Assembly: GCF_004357985.1 (NCBI RefSeq)
Contig: NZ_SMTF01000003.1
Coordinates: 310,001-374,000, forward strand
DNA length: 64,000 nt
Origin: Luteimonas aestuarii
Lineage (GTDB): Bacteria > Pseudomonadota > Gammaproteobacteria > Xanthomonadales > Xanthomonadaceae
Reading direction: 5' to 3'
Shown here in pieces: positions 44,371-51,446 of the stretch; position 1 is the stretch's first letter, and each line of letters opens with the position of its first letter. The position numbers and the translations under genes are program-made. The notes beneath the pieces were generated by a model that was given only the letters and a program-made list of their open reading frames with translations, made no database searches and was not told where the DNA came from.

Positions 44371-44673
44371 TCACACATTCGGTTCAACGACCTCAAACCT
44401 CTTCGGGGGACCCCATCCCATACGTTCGATGTATCGCAGCGCATGCGTCATCGAACGGAACACTTCGGGGCGAGGCGTGTTCCATCCCATAGGGCGAACA
44501 AGTGCTGGAGAGTTCGGCAACACCTCCGCCCGCAGCAACCGGGTGAACCCGAGACCTTCTACCAGAAGCACCCACTTCGTTGCGTCGCCCTTCAATTGCG
44601 CCGGGCGAATTCGCTTGACCAATCCCAGCATTCTGGCCAAATGGACGGCGGCGGAATCTACTAGTTTCAGCAT
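44371..44673 (-). CDS. unknown small protein, island gene
   Basis: 100 residues, not recognised. GAGGAG lies eight bases before the ATG at 44673 (a GTG at 44676 is also possible). The protein is basic and mixed alpha/beta (MLKLVDSAAVHLARMLGLVK, WVLLVEGLGFTRLLRAEVL, THALRYIERMGWGPPKRF) with no transmembrane segment. It lies 50 bp from the gene on each side, consistent with a minus-strand transcript running from about 45.9 to 44.0 kb. Confidence 0.55.
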   Translation of the reverse strand: MLKLVDSAAVHLARMLGLVKRIRPAQLKGDATKWVLLVEGLGFTRLLRAEVLPNSPALVRPMGWNTPRPEVFRSMTHALRYIERMGWGPPKRFEVVEPNV

Positions 44674-44726
44674 CACAAAATCTCCTCGAAAAAGAGCACG
44701 AAGGGAAACGTCCTAACCGGCAGACA

Positions 44727-45380
44727 TCAACCTCGTGCAACACGTACGGACCGTCTCCAAATCGCACATGGAACCTCGTGCCGCGTCGTGCAAACAGGTG
44801 TTAGCCTCAGCGTCGACCCGGGGCGAACAGCATCACACCACGCAAGACGCTTTCGAACCGATTCCTCCAGACGCATGCGCTCTGAAAGTCGCTCCGCCAA
44901 CATCATCTCGGCTTGCACCTTGAGATCCAATAGCCACTTTCGCGGCGATTGTGCCAACACCGACAGCGCAGAATCAGCGGCCGAAATGGCGATCTCCGCT
45001 TTGCGTAGCCCGGCGAGGCACGCAAGATGAACCACCGTATCGTCGTGGCCTCCTGCTGTACCGCCTGCGATTGACCCGCCATCTACCTCAACATTTCTCA
45101 GTGAGCGAGCAAGACCGTCCAGCTCCGATGGCACTTGACCATCGTAATTGTGGCGATACTCCTCGACATGGTGCGCCAGCATCTCGGCATGCCGCGACCA
45201 CTCGACTCGCAGGCCATGAACCAGCTGCAATCCAACCTCCCATCCTCGCCCATCCAGCCCCCAGTCGCGTGATCCGGTCATCCGAAGGCCCTTGAAGCAG
45301 TCGGCGTGAATCTGCTGCAGCCTTCCCACCTCCCAGAGGAGCATGATCTCTGCCGCATTCGTGACAATGATCTCGTCCAT
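44727..45380 (-). CDS. unknown protein, island gene
   Basis: 217 residues from ATG 45380 (a TTG nine codons upstream is possible). Mostly helical: MDEIIVTNAAEIMLLWEVGR, a Trp-rich segment DWGLDGRGWEVGLQLVHGL, then HAEMLAHHVEEYRHNYDGQV and a long helix ending in LAERLSERMRLEESVRKRL. No domain recognised. The C-terminus has two Cys near CTTRHEVPCAIW. Probably co-transcribed with its neighbours. Codon choice is less GC-biased than in core genes, pointing to recent transfer. Confidence 0.55.
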   Translation of the reverse strand: MDEIIVTNAAEIMLLWEVGRLQQIHADCFKGLRMTGSRDWGLDGRGWEVGLQLVHGLRVEWSRHAEMLAHHVEEYRHNYDGQVPSELDGLARSLRNVEVDGGSIAGGTAGGHDDTVVHLACLAGLRKAEIAISAADSALSVLAQSPRKWLLDLKVQAEMMLAERLSERMRLEESVRKRLAWCDAVRPGSTLRLTPVCTTRHEVPCAIWRRSVRVARG

Positions 45381-45464
45381 GCGGAGATCGGTCTCGCCAC
45401 TGTTCAAAATGATCTTCTCCTCGTCGGCTGTTTACGACGACCAGCCCCTGTCAGTCGTGTTGGT

Positions 45465-45938
45465 CTACGGTTCAAGGAATCGACCCCAATGCCCACTTCC
45501 GCCAAACGGGCCGTCACCAAGCCCTGATGTATCGACACCACAAGCGCCAGCTCCTCCATACCTAACTCCACCTAGTCCATCAGGTAGGTCGTGTTGGAAA
45601 TCAAAACCGTATGGGTTTCCCATGATATCCAGGCCTGACTCGTCCCCAGAGATCATGAGGAGTCCTGTCGCTGGATTGATGACATGCCTGTTGACATCCG
45701 CAGCCCGCCCGACCTCCAGCGCAATCATCTCAAGGTGTTCTGTAGTCGCCGGATCGACCTGCGCCTCACACCGATCTGCTACATCCCGGAGATCGTGACC
45801 GAACAAGCTGAGTTCTCGGCAATCTTTACCGTCGCCCCCATTTGCGTCGCGCCCACAAGCGGCTCCCGGCTTGCACAGCGTTCGCGACAGCAGCACCGCA
45901 GGGATTCCGATCAACACCCACAATACGATCTCCACCAC
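45465..45938 (-). CDS. unknown protein with one N-terminal membrane helix, island gene
   Basis: 157 residues with a GTG start preceded by GAGGTGA. Residues 2-20 (VEIVLWVLIGIPAVLLSRT) form a membrane anchor. Four cysteines follow at about 22-40 (LCKPGAACGRDANGG, then KDCREL). The C-terminal third is Gly-rich (GGVRYGGAGACGV, GLGDGPFGGSGHWGRF). It could be an exported or membrane-attached protein stabilised by disulfides. No family recognised. Confidence 0.5.
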   Translation of the reverse strand: MVEIVLWVLIGIPAVLLSRTLCKPGAACGRDANGGDGKDCRELSLFGHDLRDVADRCEAQVDPATTEHLEMIALEVGRAADVNRHVINPATGLLMISGDESGLDIMGNPYGFDFQHDLPDGLGGVRYGGAGACGVDTSGLGDGPFGGSGHWGRFLEP

Positions 45939-46013
45939 GAATCACCTCGCCCACTGCGCGCACTTGATGAAACCCGTGTATACCACGCCATGTCCACATG
46001 CAAAACTAGCTGA

Positions 46014-46178
46014 TTACTGGTTCAGTTTATGCCTCGAATCGAAGCCGCATATGCATCCAGTCGAGATCAATTTTTCAGACCATCCAGCTTGGGCGATCCA
46101 TCGTCGATCCACTTTCAGATAGCCATGCCTAAGTAGATCGAGCATTGACGCGTCATCAGGAAACCGGACCAACTGCAT
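46014..46178 (-). CDS. possible small open frame, island
   Basis: 54 codons: MQLVRFPDDASMLDLLRHGY, then a Trp-containing middle (VDRRWIAQAGWSEKL) and a C-terminus with two Cys. It follows the next gene upstream by 49 bp on the same strand, and its composition is protein-like rather than shadow-like, but no ribosome-binding site is obvious and no family is known. The remaining bases of 45939-46227 show nothing else. Confidence 0.35.
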   Translation of the reverse strand: MQLVRFPDDASMLDLLRHGYLKVDRRWIAQAGWSEKLISTGCICGFDSRHKLNQ

Positions 46179-46227
46179 CTCCAATACGACCCCGCTCTTG
46201 CGGACAACCGCACCACTCGATGCGCAT

Positions 46228-46764
46228 CTAGCGCCCCATCAAGAATCCAGAGTCGCTACGAAGCTGCCTCGTCCAGATCTTCAGCTCCGCAGCGGTGTAG
46301 CGTAAATCCTTGAACCTGGCCCATGCACCTCGCATCCACATGACTTGCCGGATATGCGAGATGATCGTGTTCCGCTCAAGCGGGTGTGCGCCATCTAGAA
46401 TGTATGGATGCTCCGCCGGGCCCACGCTGCTGCAACAGACGATTCGAGAGGGATATCCGGCCATGGACTCAGCGCTCGGATCGTAGGCGCCGATCACGCG
46501 TCTCCAATCAAACTCGATGCCGTGCTCACGCGTTTCGCCAACCAGGAACACCCGCGATGTTCGGGCACTTGGCGTTTCGCGCAGTATTTCCACCCGCAGC
46601 TGATGACGTTCAGCCCGGCAGCGCTCCACGAGCACTGATGACGCTTCCGACAGATCTTGTTGCATGTCGTGGACGTGTGTCGCAAACCCACCCACGCCCT
46701 GGTCGAACCGCAAAAACCCGTCACTCCGATACTGGTCGGCCAGGCTCCACCAAACGCGCTCCAT
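46228..46764 (-). CDS. unknown protein, island gene
   Basis: 178 residues. AGGAGG stands six bases before the ATG, one of the strongest ribosome-binding sites in the window, so it is likely expressed. Start MERVWWSLADQYRSDGFLRF; central LVERCRAERHQLRVEILRET; a Cys pair in RIVCCSSVG; basic Trp-rich C-terminus (VMWMRGAWARFKDLRYTAAE). No domain recognised; soluble by composition. First gene of the minus-strand group that ends against the integrase. Confidence 0.55.
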   Translation of the reverse strand: MERVWWSLADQYRSDGFLRFDQGVGGFATHVHDMQQDLSEASSVLVERCRAERHQLRVEILRETPSARTSRVFLVGETREHGIEFDWRRVIGAYDPSAESMAGYPSRIVCCSSVGPAEHPYILDGAHPLERNTIISHIRQVMWMRGAWARFKDLRYTAAELKIWTRQLRSDSGFLMGR

Positions 46765-46999
46765 AGCAACCTCCTACAAGACTAGGAAGCTCAGCCTAAA
46801 TCGGTTCTTTGCGCATTAGTGCCGGTTTCGGCCTGTATTTCTACGGCGAATCGGGGGCTTGAGGGGAAGACCAAGCTGCACAAATGGCAACAGCGGCCGG
46901 TTGGAGATCGACCCGACGGCGCGTAGCCACCGGCCTCCGCCCCGGAAGATTGCCTAAAGCCGCGCGAGCGAACCCTCCACAGCCCGTTCGACCACATAC

Positions 47000-47179
47000 T
47001 CAACGGGAGATTCGCCGACACCCAGTGCCTTGAAGTGCGCCATTCGTGTTCGGAGACCCAGTTCCGAGATGTGCGCGGATGCGTTCGACGGTCGGCCGTT
47101 CGCCTGCAGCAACGAGCTCGTCCGCAGCGATGTGGAAGTCGGATTTGGTGATTCCTCGAATCACAAAAGCGCTTCCCAC
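47000..47179 (-). pseudogene. KfrA N-terminal remnant (TnpT-like?)
   Basis: A 59-codon frame that reads RGITKSDFHIAADELVAAGE, then RPTVERIRAHLGTGSPNTN, the N-terminal DNA-binding domain of KfrA-type proteins. It then runs out of frame and stops, where intact proteins continue with a long coiled coil. KfrA-like TnpT proteins are encoded divergently from the recombinase TnpS in Tn4651-type transposons, and this piece is divergent from a tyrosine recombinase 90 bp away. A 29-codon frame (MAHFKALGVGESPVEYVVER...) overlaps its end in another phase. Interpreted as a frameshifted, truncated relic. The rest of 46765-47268 holds no other gene. Confidence 0.6.
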
Positions 47180-47205
47180 GCGAGCGCTCTACTCTGACAT
47201 TTGCG

Positions 47206-47271
47206 TAATAACGATAAGTGATGATTATCGTGAGTATAAGCCCTATTTCATAGCATACATTACATAGTATG
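47206..47271. promoter_or_regulatory. core-site-like palindromes between the KfrA remnant and the recombinase gene
   Basis: Perfect 7-bp arms ACGATAA (47211-47217) and TTATCGT (47225-47231) with a 7-bp spacer: the geometry of a tyrosine-recombinase core site. A second palindrome, CATAC / GTATG (47254-47258, 47267-47271), includes the recombinase start codon. The stretch is strongly AT-rich. Confidence 0.5.
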
Positions 47272-48348
47272 AAACGAAATAACACATTACCCACCAATGC
47301 AGCGACGGTCACCAGCTTGGTGTTGCCGGAACAACTGGCCCAGCAAGCCGCCGACGCGGTGCGCGAACTGCTCGCCGAAGCGGCCGCTGCCAACACCACC
47401 CGCAGCTATGCGACCGCCCTACGCTACTGGGCTGGCTGGCACCAAGGCCGTTATAGGGTCGAATTAGCACTGCCCGTCAGCGAGGCCGTGGTAATCCAGT
47501 TCCTGGTCGACCACATCCAGCGCAAAAGCAAGACCGTCCTGGTCAGCGAACTGCCGCCAGCGCTGGATCAAGCTCTGGTGGCCGCTGGCCTCAAGGCCAA
47601 AGTCGGGCCGCTTAAGCTGTCGACCGTGGTCCAGCGCGTGGCCGTGCTCTCGACCGCCCATAAGCTCAAGCGGCTGGCGAACCCCTGCGAGCTGCCCACT
47701 GTCAGGACGCTGCTCAGCCGAGCTCGGCGTGCTGCGGTCAAACGTGGTGAACGCCCCACCAAGAAGACCGCCATCACACGGGTCGAACTGGAAGCCATGC
47801 TCGCCACCTGTGACGACAGCCTCGAAGGCCTGCGTGACCGTGCCCTGCTCTGCTTCGGGTTCGCCAGCGGCGGGCGCCGGCGTAGCGAAATCGCCGCCGC
47901 AGACATGCATGATCTGCGCAAGGTTGGAGATGATGGCTACATCTACCGTCTGGAGTACTCGAAGACCCAGCAGGCAGGGGTGAAAGCAGATTCGACGCCG
48001 GACAAGCCAATCCTGGGGCGCAGCGCAGAGGCGCTGGCGGCTTGGCTTGAGGCGGCCGGAATCCACGAAGGGGCGATCTTCCGGCGGATCTGGAAGGATC
48101 GAATCGGCCCTGCCCTACTCCCTGGCTCGGTGGCATCTATCGTGAAGCGTCGTGCCAGATTGGCAGGACTGGAGGGGGATTTTGGAGCGCACAGTCTTCG
48201 ATCGGGGTTTGTCACCGAGGCTGGGAAGCAAGGGGTGCCGCTGCCGGCAGTGATGGCCATGACGGAGCATCGTTCCGTGGCGAGCGTGATTGGGTATTTT
48301 CAATCCGGTGCTGCAGAGGACAATCCAGCAGGCCGCCTTCTCAAATAG
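47269..48348 (+). CDS. tyrosine site-specific recombinase (TnpS-like)
   Basis: 359 residues. Core-binding domain about 25-145 (NTTRSYATALRYWAGWHQGR), catalytic domain 160-345 with Arg in GFASGGRRRSEIA, Lys near LEYSKTQQAGVK, H-x-x-R as AHSLRSGFVTEAG, His in AMTEHRS and Tyr in VIGYFQSG. All catalytic residues are present. The start MKRNNTLPTNAATV has no strong ribosome-binding site and sits in a palindrome, suggesting autoregulation. Divergent from a KfrA-like relic with a core-site-like sequence between, the layout of TnpS/TnpT cointegrate-resolution modules. Alternatively a stand-alone integrase of a defence island. Confidence 0.88.
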   Translation: MKRNNTLPTNAATVTSLVLPEQLAQQAADAVRELLAEAAAANTTRSYATALRYWAGWHQGRYRVELALPVSEAVVIQFLVDHIQRKSKTVLVSELPPALDQALVAAGLKAKVGPLKLSTVVQRVAVLSTAHKLKRLANPCELPTVRTLLSRARRAAVKRGERPTKKTAITRVELEAMLATCDDSLEGLRDRALLCFGFASGGRRRSEIAAADMHDLRKVGDDGYIYRLEYSKTQQAGVKADSTPDKPILGRSAEALAAWLEAAGIHEGAIFRRIWKDRIGPALLPGSVASIVKRRARLAGLEGDFGAHSLRSGFVTEAGKQGVPLPAVMAMTEHRSVASVIGYFQSGAAEDNPAGRLLK

Positions 48349-48396
48349 GGCCATCGCGCACCGATTGCTGCCATCTCGGAATCGTGGCCTTTCGGC

Positions 48397-49130
48397 ATGC
48401 ACCACTTGTTCCGAGACACGGCCGACCAGGACTACATCATGGCGCGGGTCGCCTACCGATCCCGGATGTATCCCCAGTTCCACCGGGCGGGCTTGCAGGC
48501 CATCGAGAAGTACCTCAGACCATCCTGCTCTACAACCGGATCCCGCAGCCGCCCCGCGGACTTGGGCACAACCTCGAGCGCGCGCTCGAACTGACGAAGC
48601 AGCTGCCGTTCGCGATGTCACTGTCGGAGCCGAGCCTGGAGATCATCCGGCACCTGGATACGTACGGGCGGTTTCGGTACCTGGATGTCTCCTACCATGT
48701 CCGTGACCGGGAACTGCTGAAGCTTGACAAGGCGGTGTGGGAGATCAGGCTGTATTGCCGCGTCATCAACCAGACCGCACGCGCCGCATCCGGCGAGGAC
48801 ATCGACATGCTGCCCAGTTACCTGAGGGGTATAGAGCGGGCCAAGGAGGCCCCCTCCTACAAGCTCGGGATTCCCAGGGGCGTCCTTGAGAAGATCCTGT
48901 CCAAGAAGAACCACCCGGCGCGGCCCCACCTGGTCTGGAGGAACATGTTCTTCAACAGCCACAACCGGAAGACGACGCGATGACGCGACCAGATGCATGT
49001 GGTCAATGCCCCGCTGGGTCTCAAGCCGAAGCTTCTGGCCGCGGTCAGTAAGTACGTCTGGTTTCCCAAGAAGGTGACCGTAACGTACGAGGAAGAACTG
49101 AAGCGCCGCCAGCCGAGGAAGACGAAGTAA
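48397..49130 (+). pseudogene. HEPN-domain protein, frameshifted and interrupted
   Basis: The first piece reads MHHLFRDTADQDYIMARVAY up to GLQAIEKYL. A one-base loss near 48516-48520 moves the frame, which then continues TILLYNRIPQPPRGLGHNLE through RALELTKQLPFAMSL to HNRKTTR. An in-frame TGA (48981-48983) then precedes a further 48 codons (DQMHVVNAPLGLKPK... EEELKRRQPRKTK, stop at 49128). Joined, the three parts make one HEPN-type protein of about 240 residues. HEPN proteins are often RNases of defence or toxin systems; here the gene is dead unless recoded. It directly follows the recombinase gene. Confidence 0.7.
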
Positions 49131-49166
49131 TCACGCGCATGTAACTGCTTCTGCCAGCCGGATCGG

Positions 49167-49655
49167 CTAGCCATCAGCCCAGCGGACATTCGGTTCGCCG
49201 TTGTCGTAGGTGGCCGCGACGGCAACGATGCGATCATGATGCTTACCGTTGTAGTGCTGCAGCATCGGATCCAGCGAGCCGATATTGATGAAGAAGCCTA
49301 GGGGATAATCCAGTTCCTTGAACATCTCGTCCAGCAGCACAAAGTCCGCCTGCGCCTTCTTCACCGACGCCCGCGACTTGAGCGCCCATACAGCATAGTT
49401 GTTGTTCTTGACCGACACCCCGCGCACTGCCGGGACATGCAGGATGATGTCAGGGCGCTGACGAATGCCGTGCCGCTTGCTCTTCTGGTGCTCGATTTCC
49501 AAGATGCTTCCGGCTGGTTGAATCCGGGCCTGGTCCAACTCCAACTGCAGCGCGTGATAGAACGCGCCGTGGAACGCAAGCTCCGTGGCGAAGAACCGGG
49601 GATGTCCCACCGCACGGATCGCGGCATCGGTGGCGCGGACCAGGCCGTCTCGCAT
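49167..49655 (-). CDS. unknown protein, possibly nuclease-like
   Basis: 162 residues. GAGG six bases before ATG 49655. Start MRDGLVRATDAAIRAVGHPR; middle ILEIEHQKSKRHGIRQRPDI followed by ILHVP and NNNYAVWALKSRASVKKAQ; end PLGFFINIGSLDPMLQHYNG. The Glu, the RPDI Asp and a later Lys on a strand are reminiscent of a PD-(D/E)XK nuclease, but the last motif reads ALK, not EXK, so activity is doubtful. It starts 7 bp after the next gene upstream, so they are surely co-transcribed. Last gene of the minus-strand block starting at jetA. Confidence 0.6.
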   Translation of the reverse strand: MRDGLVRATDAAIRAVGHPRFFATELAFHGAFYHALQLELDQARIQPAGSILEIEHQKSKRHGIRQRPDIILHVPAVRGVSVKNNNYAVWALKSRASVKKAQADFVLLDEMFKELDYPLGFFINIGSLDPMLQHYNGKHHDRIVAVAATYDNGEPNVRWADG

Positions 49656-49662
49656 CGATGCC

Positions 49663-50394
49663 TCACTCCCCGCCCGCGGGGGCGGCAATTTTCGCGCCAA
49701 TCCACTTGCCCGCAACCTTCAGCACTAGCTGCCTAGCCTCGTGGATATCCATCGTCGATTTCGGGATTTGGAACTTGCGCGCGCCGTGCCTTGCGGTCAC
49801 TCCCGCGACGAGCGGGTTATTGGCGGTCGCGTAAAACGCCTTGAGCGATTGGCCGTCGACCCATCCGGTCGCGATCAGATCATCCTGCCTGCCAACGTCG
49901 TGCTCGACAGCCTCGATGATGCGGGTCAGGTTGGTCCAGTCGTCGAGCGCGCCTTTGAGGTAGGCCAGCACATCCGCCACGACCGGATCGCCCTGTACCA
50001 GCGCCCGCCATGCTTGGAGACCCGGCCCGCGTTCCGGCTCCCGGATGACAGCTTCGTCGTCGCCGAGCGTGAAGCCGACGAGCCGTGCGGAAATCGCGAG
50101 ACCGTCGCGCATCGACACGTAGTGCACCTTCGGTTCGTCGGGCGACTCGCGGCTGATGTTGCCGACCGTGATCTTCCGGCCACCGGCGAGGAACAGCCGG
50201 ATGTATCCGTTGAGATAGTCGACCTCCCGACCCGCGATGACTTTGACCGCCTGGTAGTCGTCGGTCTGCGCAAAGAGCGCCGGATCGAGCTGGTACTTTC
50301 CGTCCACGACCAGTACGGGGGTTTCCCCGCGGAAGCCCTCTTCCAGTTCGCGCAAGGCGTGCTGGTCGCCACTGAGTTCAACGATCCACGTCAT
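49663..50394 (-). CDS. unknown protein, defence-block gene
   Basis: 243 residues, not recognised. GAGGAG stands nine bases before the ATG. Start MTWIVELSGDQHALRELEEG; beta-rich first half (VLVVDGKYQLDPALF, VKVIAGREVDYLNGYIRLFL, RKITVGNISR), helical second half (WRALVQGDPVVADVLAYLKG, TRIIEAVEHDVG) and a basic C-terminus. Resembles soluble proteins annotated only as hypothetical in many proteobacteria. Tight spacing (7 bp) to the next gene suggests the two products act together. Confidence 0.6.
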   Translation of the reverse strand: MTWIVELSGDQHALRELEEGFRGETPVLVVDGKYQLDPALFAQTDDYQAVKVIAGREVDYLNGYIRLFLAGGRKITVGNISRESPDEPKVHYVSMRDGLAISARLVGFTLGDDEAVIREPERGPGLQAWRALVQGDPVVADVLAYLKGALDDWTNLTRIIEAVEHDVGRQDDLIATGWVDGQSLKAFYATANNPLVAGVTARHGARKFQIPKSTMDIHEARQLVLKVAGKWIGAKIAAPAGGE

Positions 50395-50479
50395 CCCGAC
50401 AACTCCTCATCAGACCGACCGTCTATTGAAACCTCATCGGCGGCCGAGATGGTCCCGGCCGCCGCAACACGCTGGGGGA

Positions 50480-51175
50480 TCAAAGGCGTCGCCGCAGTTC
50501 CTTCAGGCGTCCGAGATACGCCTCGGCATCCTGCCTGCTGTCCCAGGGCGGGCATCCGTCGTTGAACAGAAACGGCTGTTCGGCCGTCCGGTGCGAAAAC
50601 GCGCGCCAGCCATCGCCGCGAAGCCGCAGGCTGAGATGCGGATACGCCGCGTAGTCGACATGCTCCCTGGACGTCGAGCCCACCGGTTTGTAGTACCGAT
50701 TGACGAGGACGTGCGTGTCGCCTTCGACCGGATTGGCGCCATACGGCAACCACAGGCGCATTTCCCAGTATGCGATCGACTTGGTGTTCAACCGGTACCG
50801 CGGTTGCGCGAGGAGCCCTTCGACATAGGCAATCGCGAAGTCGACCGCGTTGGCGGCGCTGGCGAACCGGCCGTCCAGCGGCTGCACGCCGTCGCGCGCG
50901 ATCTCCGACCGTACACGCCGCTCGAACCTGGACGTCGGTTCGGGCAGCACCCGCATCGACTGGGCGATTTCTTCCGGCGTTCGCCGGAAGAACCAGGGTT
51001 GCCGTTCGTCCGAAGCGGTGCTGCTGTTCTTTTGCAGCAGGGACCAGTTCCGGTACCCCTGTTCGGCGGCGATCTGGTCGAGCGCCTTGGCCAGGATCAC
51101 GCCGTTCGCGCGCGAACGCTTCTTTGCGTCGCGACGCATGACTTCCACCTCATGGGTGGTGAACATCTTCAACAT
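50480..51175 (-). CDS. unknown protein with a short N-terminal helical domain of the glyoxalase-superfamily-annotated kind
   Basis: 231 residues from ATG 51175. The N-terminal 60 residues read MLKMFTTHEVEVMRRDAKKR, with LAKALDQIAAEQGYRNWSLL. This Ala-Leu-x-x-x-A-x-x-x-G-Y-x-x-W pattern is a small helical module commonly annotated as glyoxalase superfamily in plasmid and island proteins. The rest is aromatic- and Arg-rich (YRLNTKSIAYWEMRLWLPYG, EHVDYAAYPHLSLRLRGDGW) with no recognised catalytic site. A longer open frame upstream (to 51352) is unlikely to be translated. A 271-bp gap before it, towards the helicase gene, may hold its own promoter; I saw no strong one. Confidence 0.55.
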   Translation of the reverse strand: MLKMFTTHEVEVMRRDAKKRSRANGVILAKALDQIAAEQGYRNWSLLQKNSSTASDERQPWFFRRTPEEIAQSMRVLPEPTSRFERRVRSEIARDGVQPLDGRFASAANAVDFAIAYVEGLLAQPRYRLNTKSIAYWEMRLWLPYGANPVEGDTHVLVNRYYKPVGSTSREHVDYAAYPHLSLRLRGDGWRAFSHRTAEQPFLFNDGCPPWDSRQDAEAYLGRLKELRRRL

Positions 51176-51446
51176 GCTGGTAGTTTCCAAATGCAATGCC
51201 GCAATCGGCTGTGCGTCCACACACGAGCTACGCGGCAAGGTTTCGGAAACCGCGAAGTGATGCCACGATGTCGATACGACTTCGCCAGTGTGGACGGGCG
51301 GGCCGACGTGACGGCCTGAAATCAGGGTAGGCGCGGACCTCGCCTTCGTCAAGCATCCGGACGCCGTCGCCGGCGACGGGCCGCTGCGGCGGGCGCTGGT
51401 GCTCTAGCCTGCGCCGTCAGGAGCCGAAATGCCTCGACGAACCTGC

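Noticed and set aside
47046..47267. 73-codon plus-strand frame before the recombinase
   Set aside because: It is the reverse strand of the KfrA-like remnant, whose sequence is recognisable on the minus strand.
46791..47399. 202-codon minus-strand frame crossing the recombinase start
   Set aside because: It overlaps the real recombinase N-terminus in antisense and the palindromic region; composition is not protein-like.
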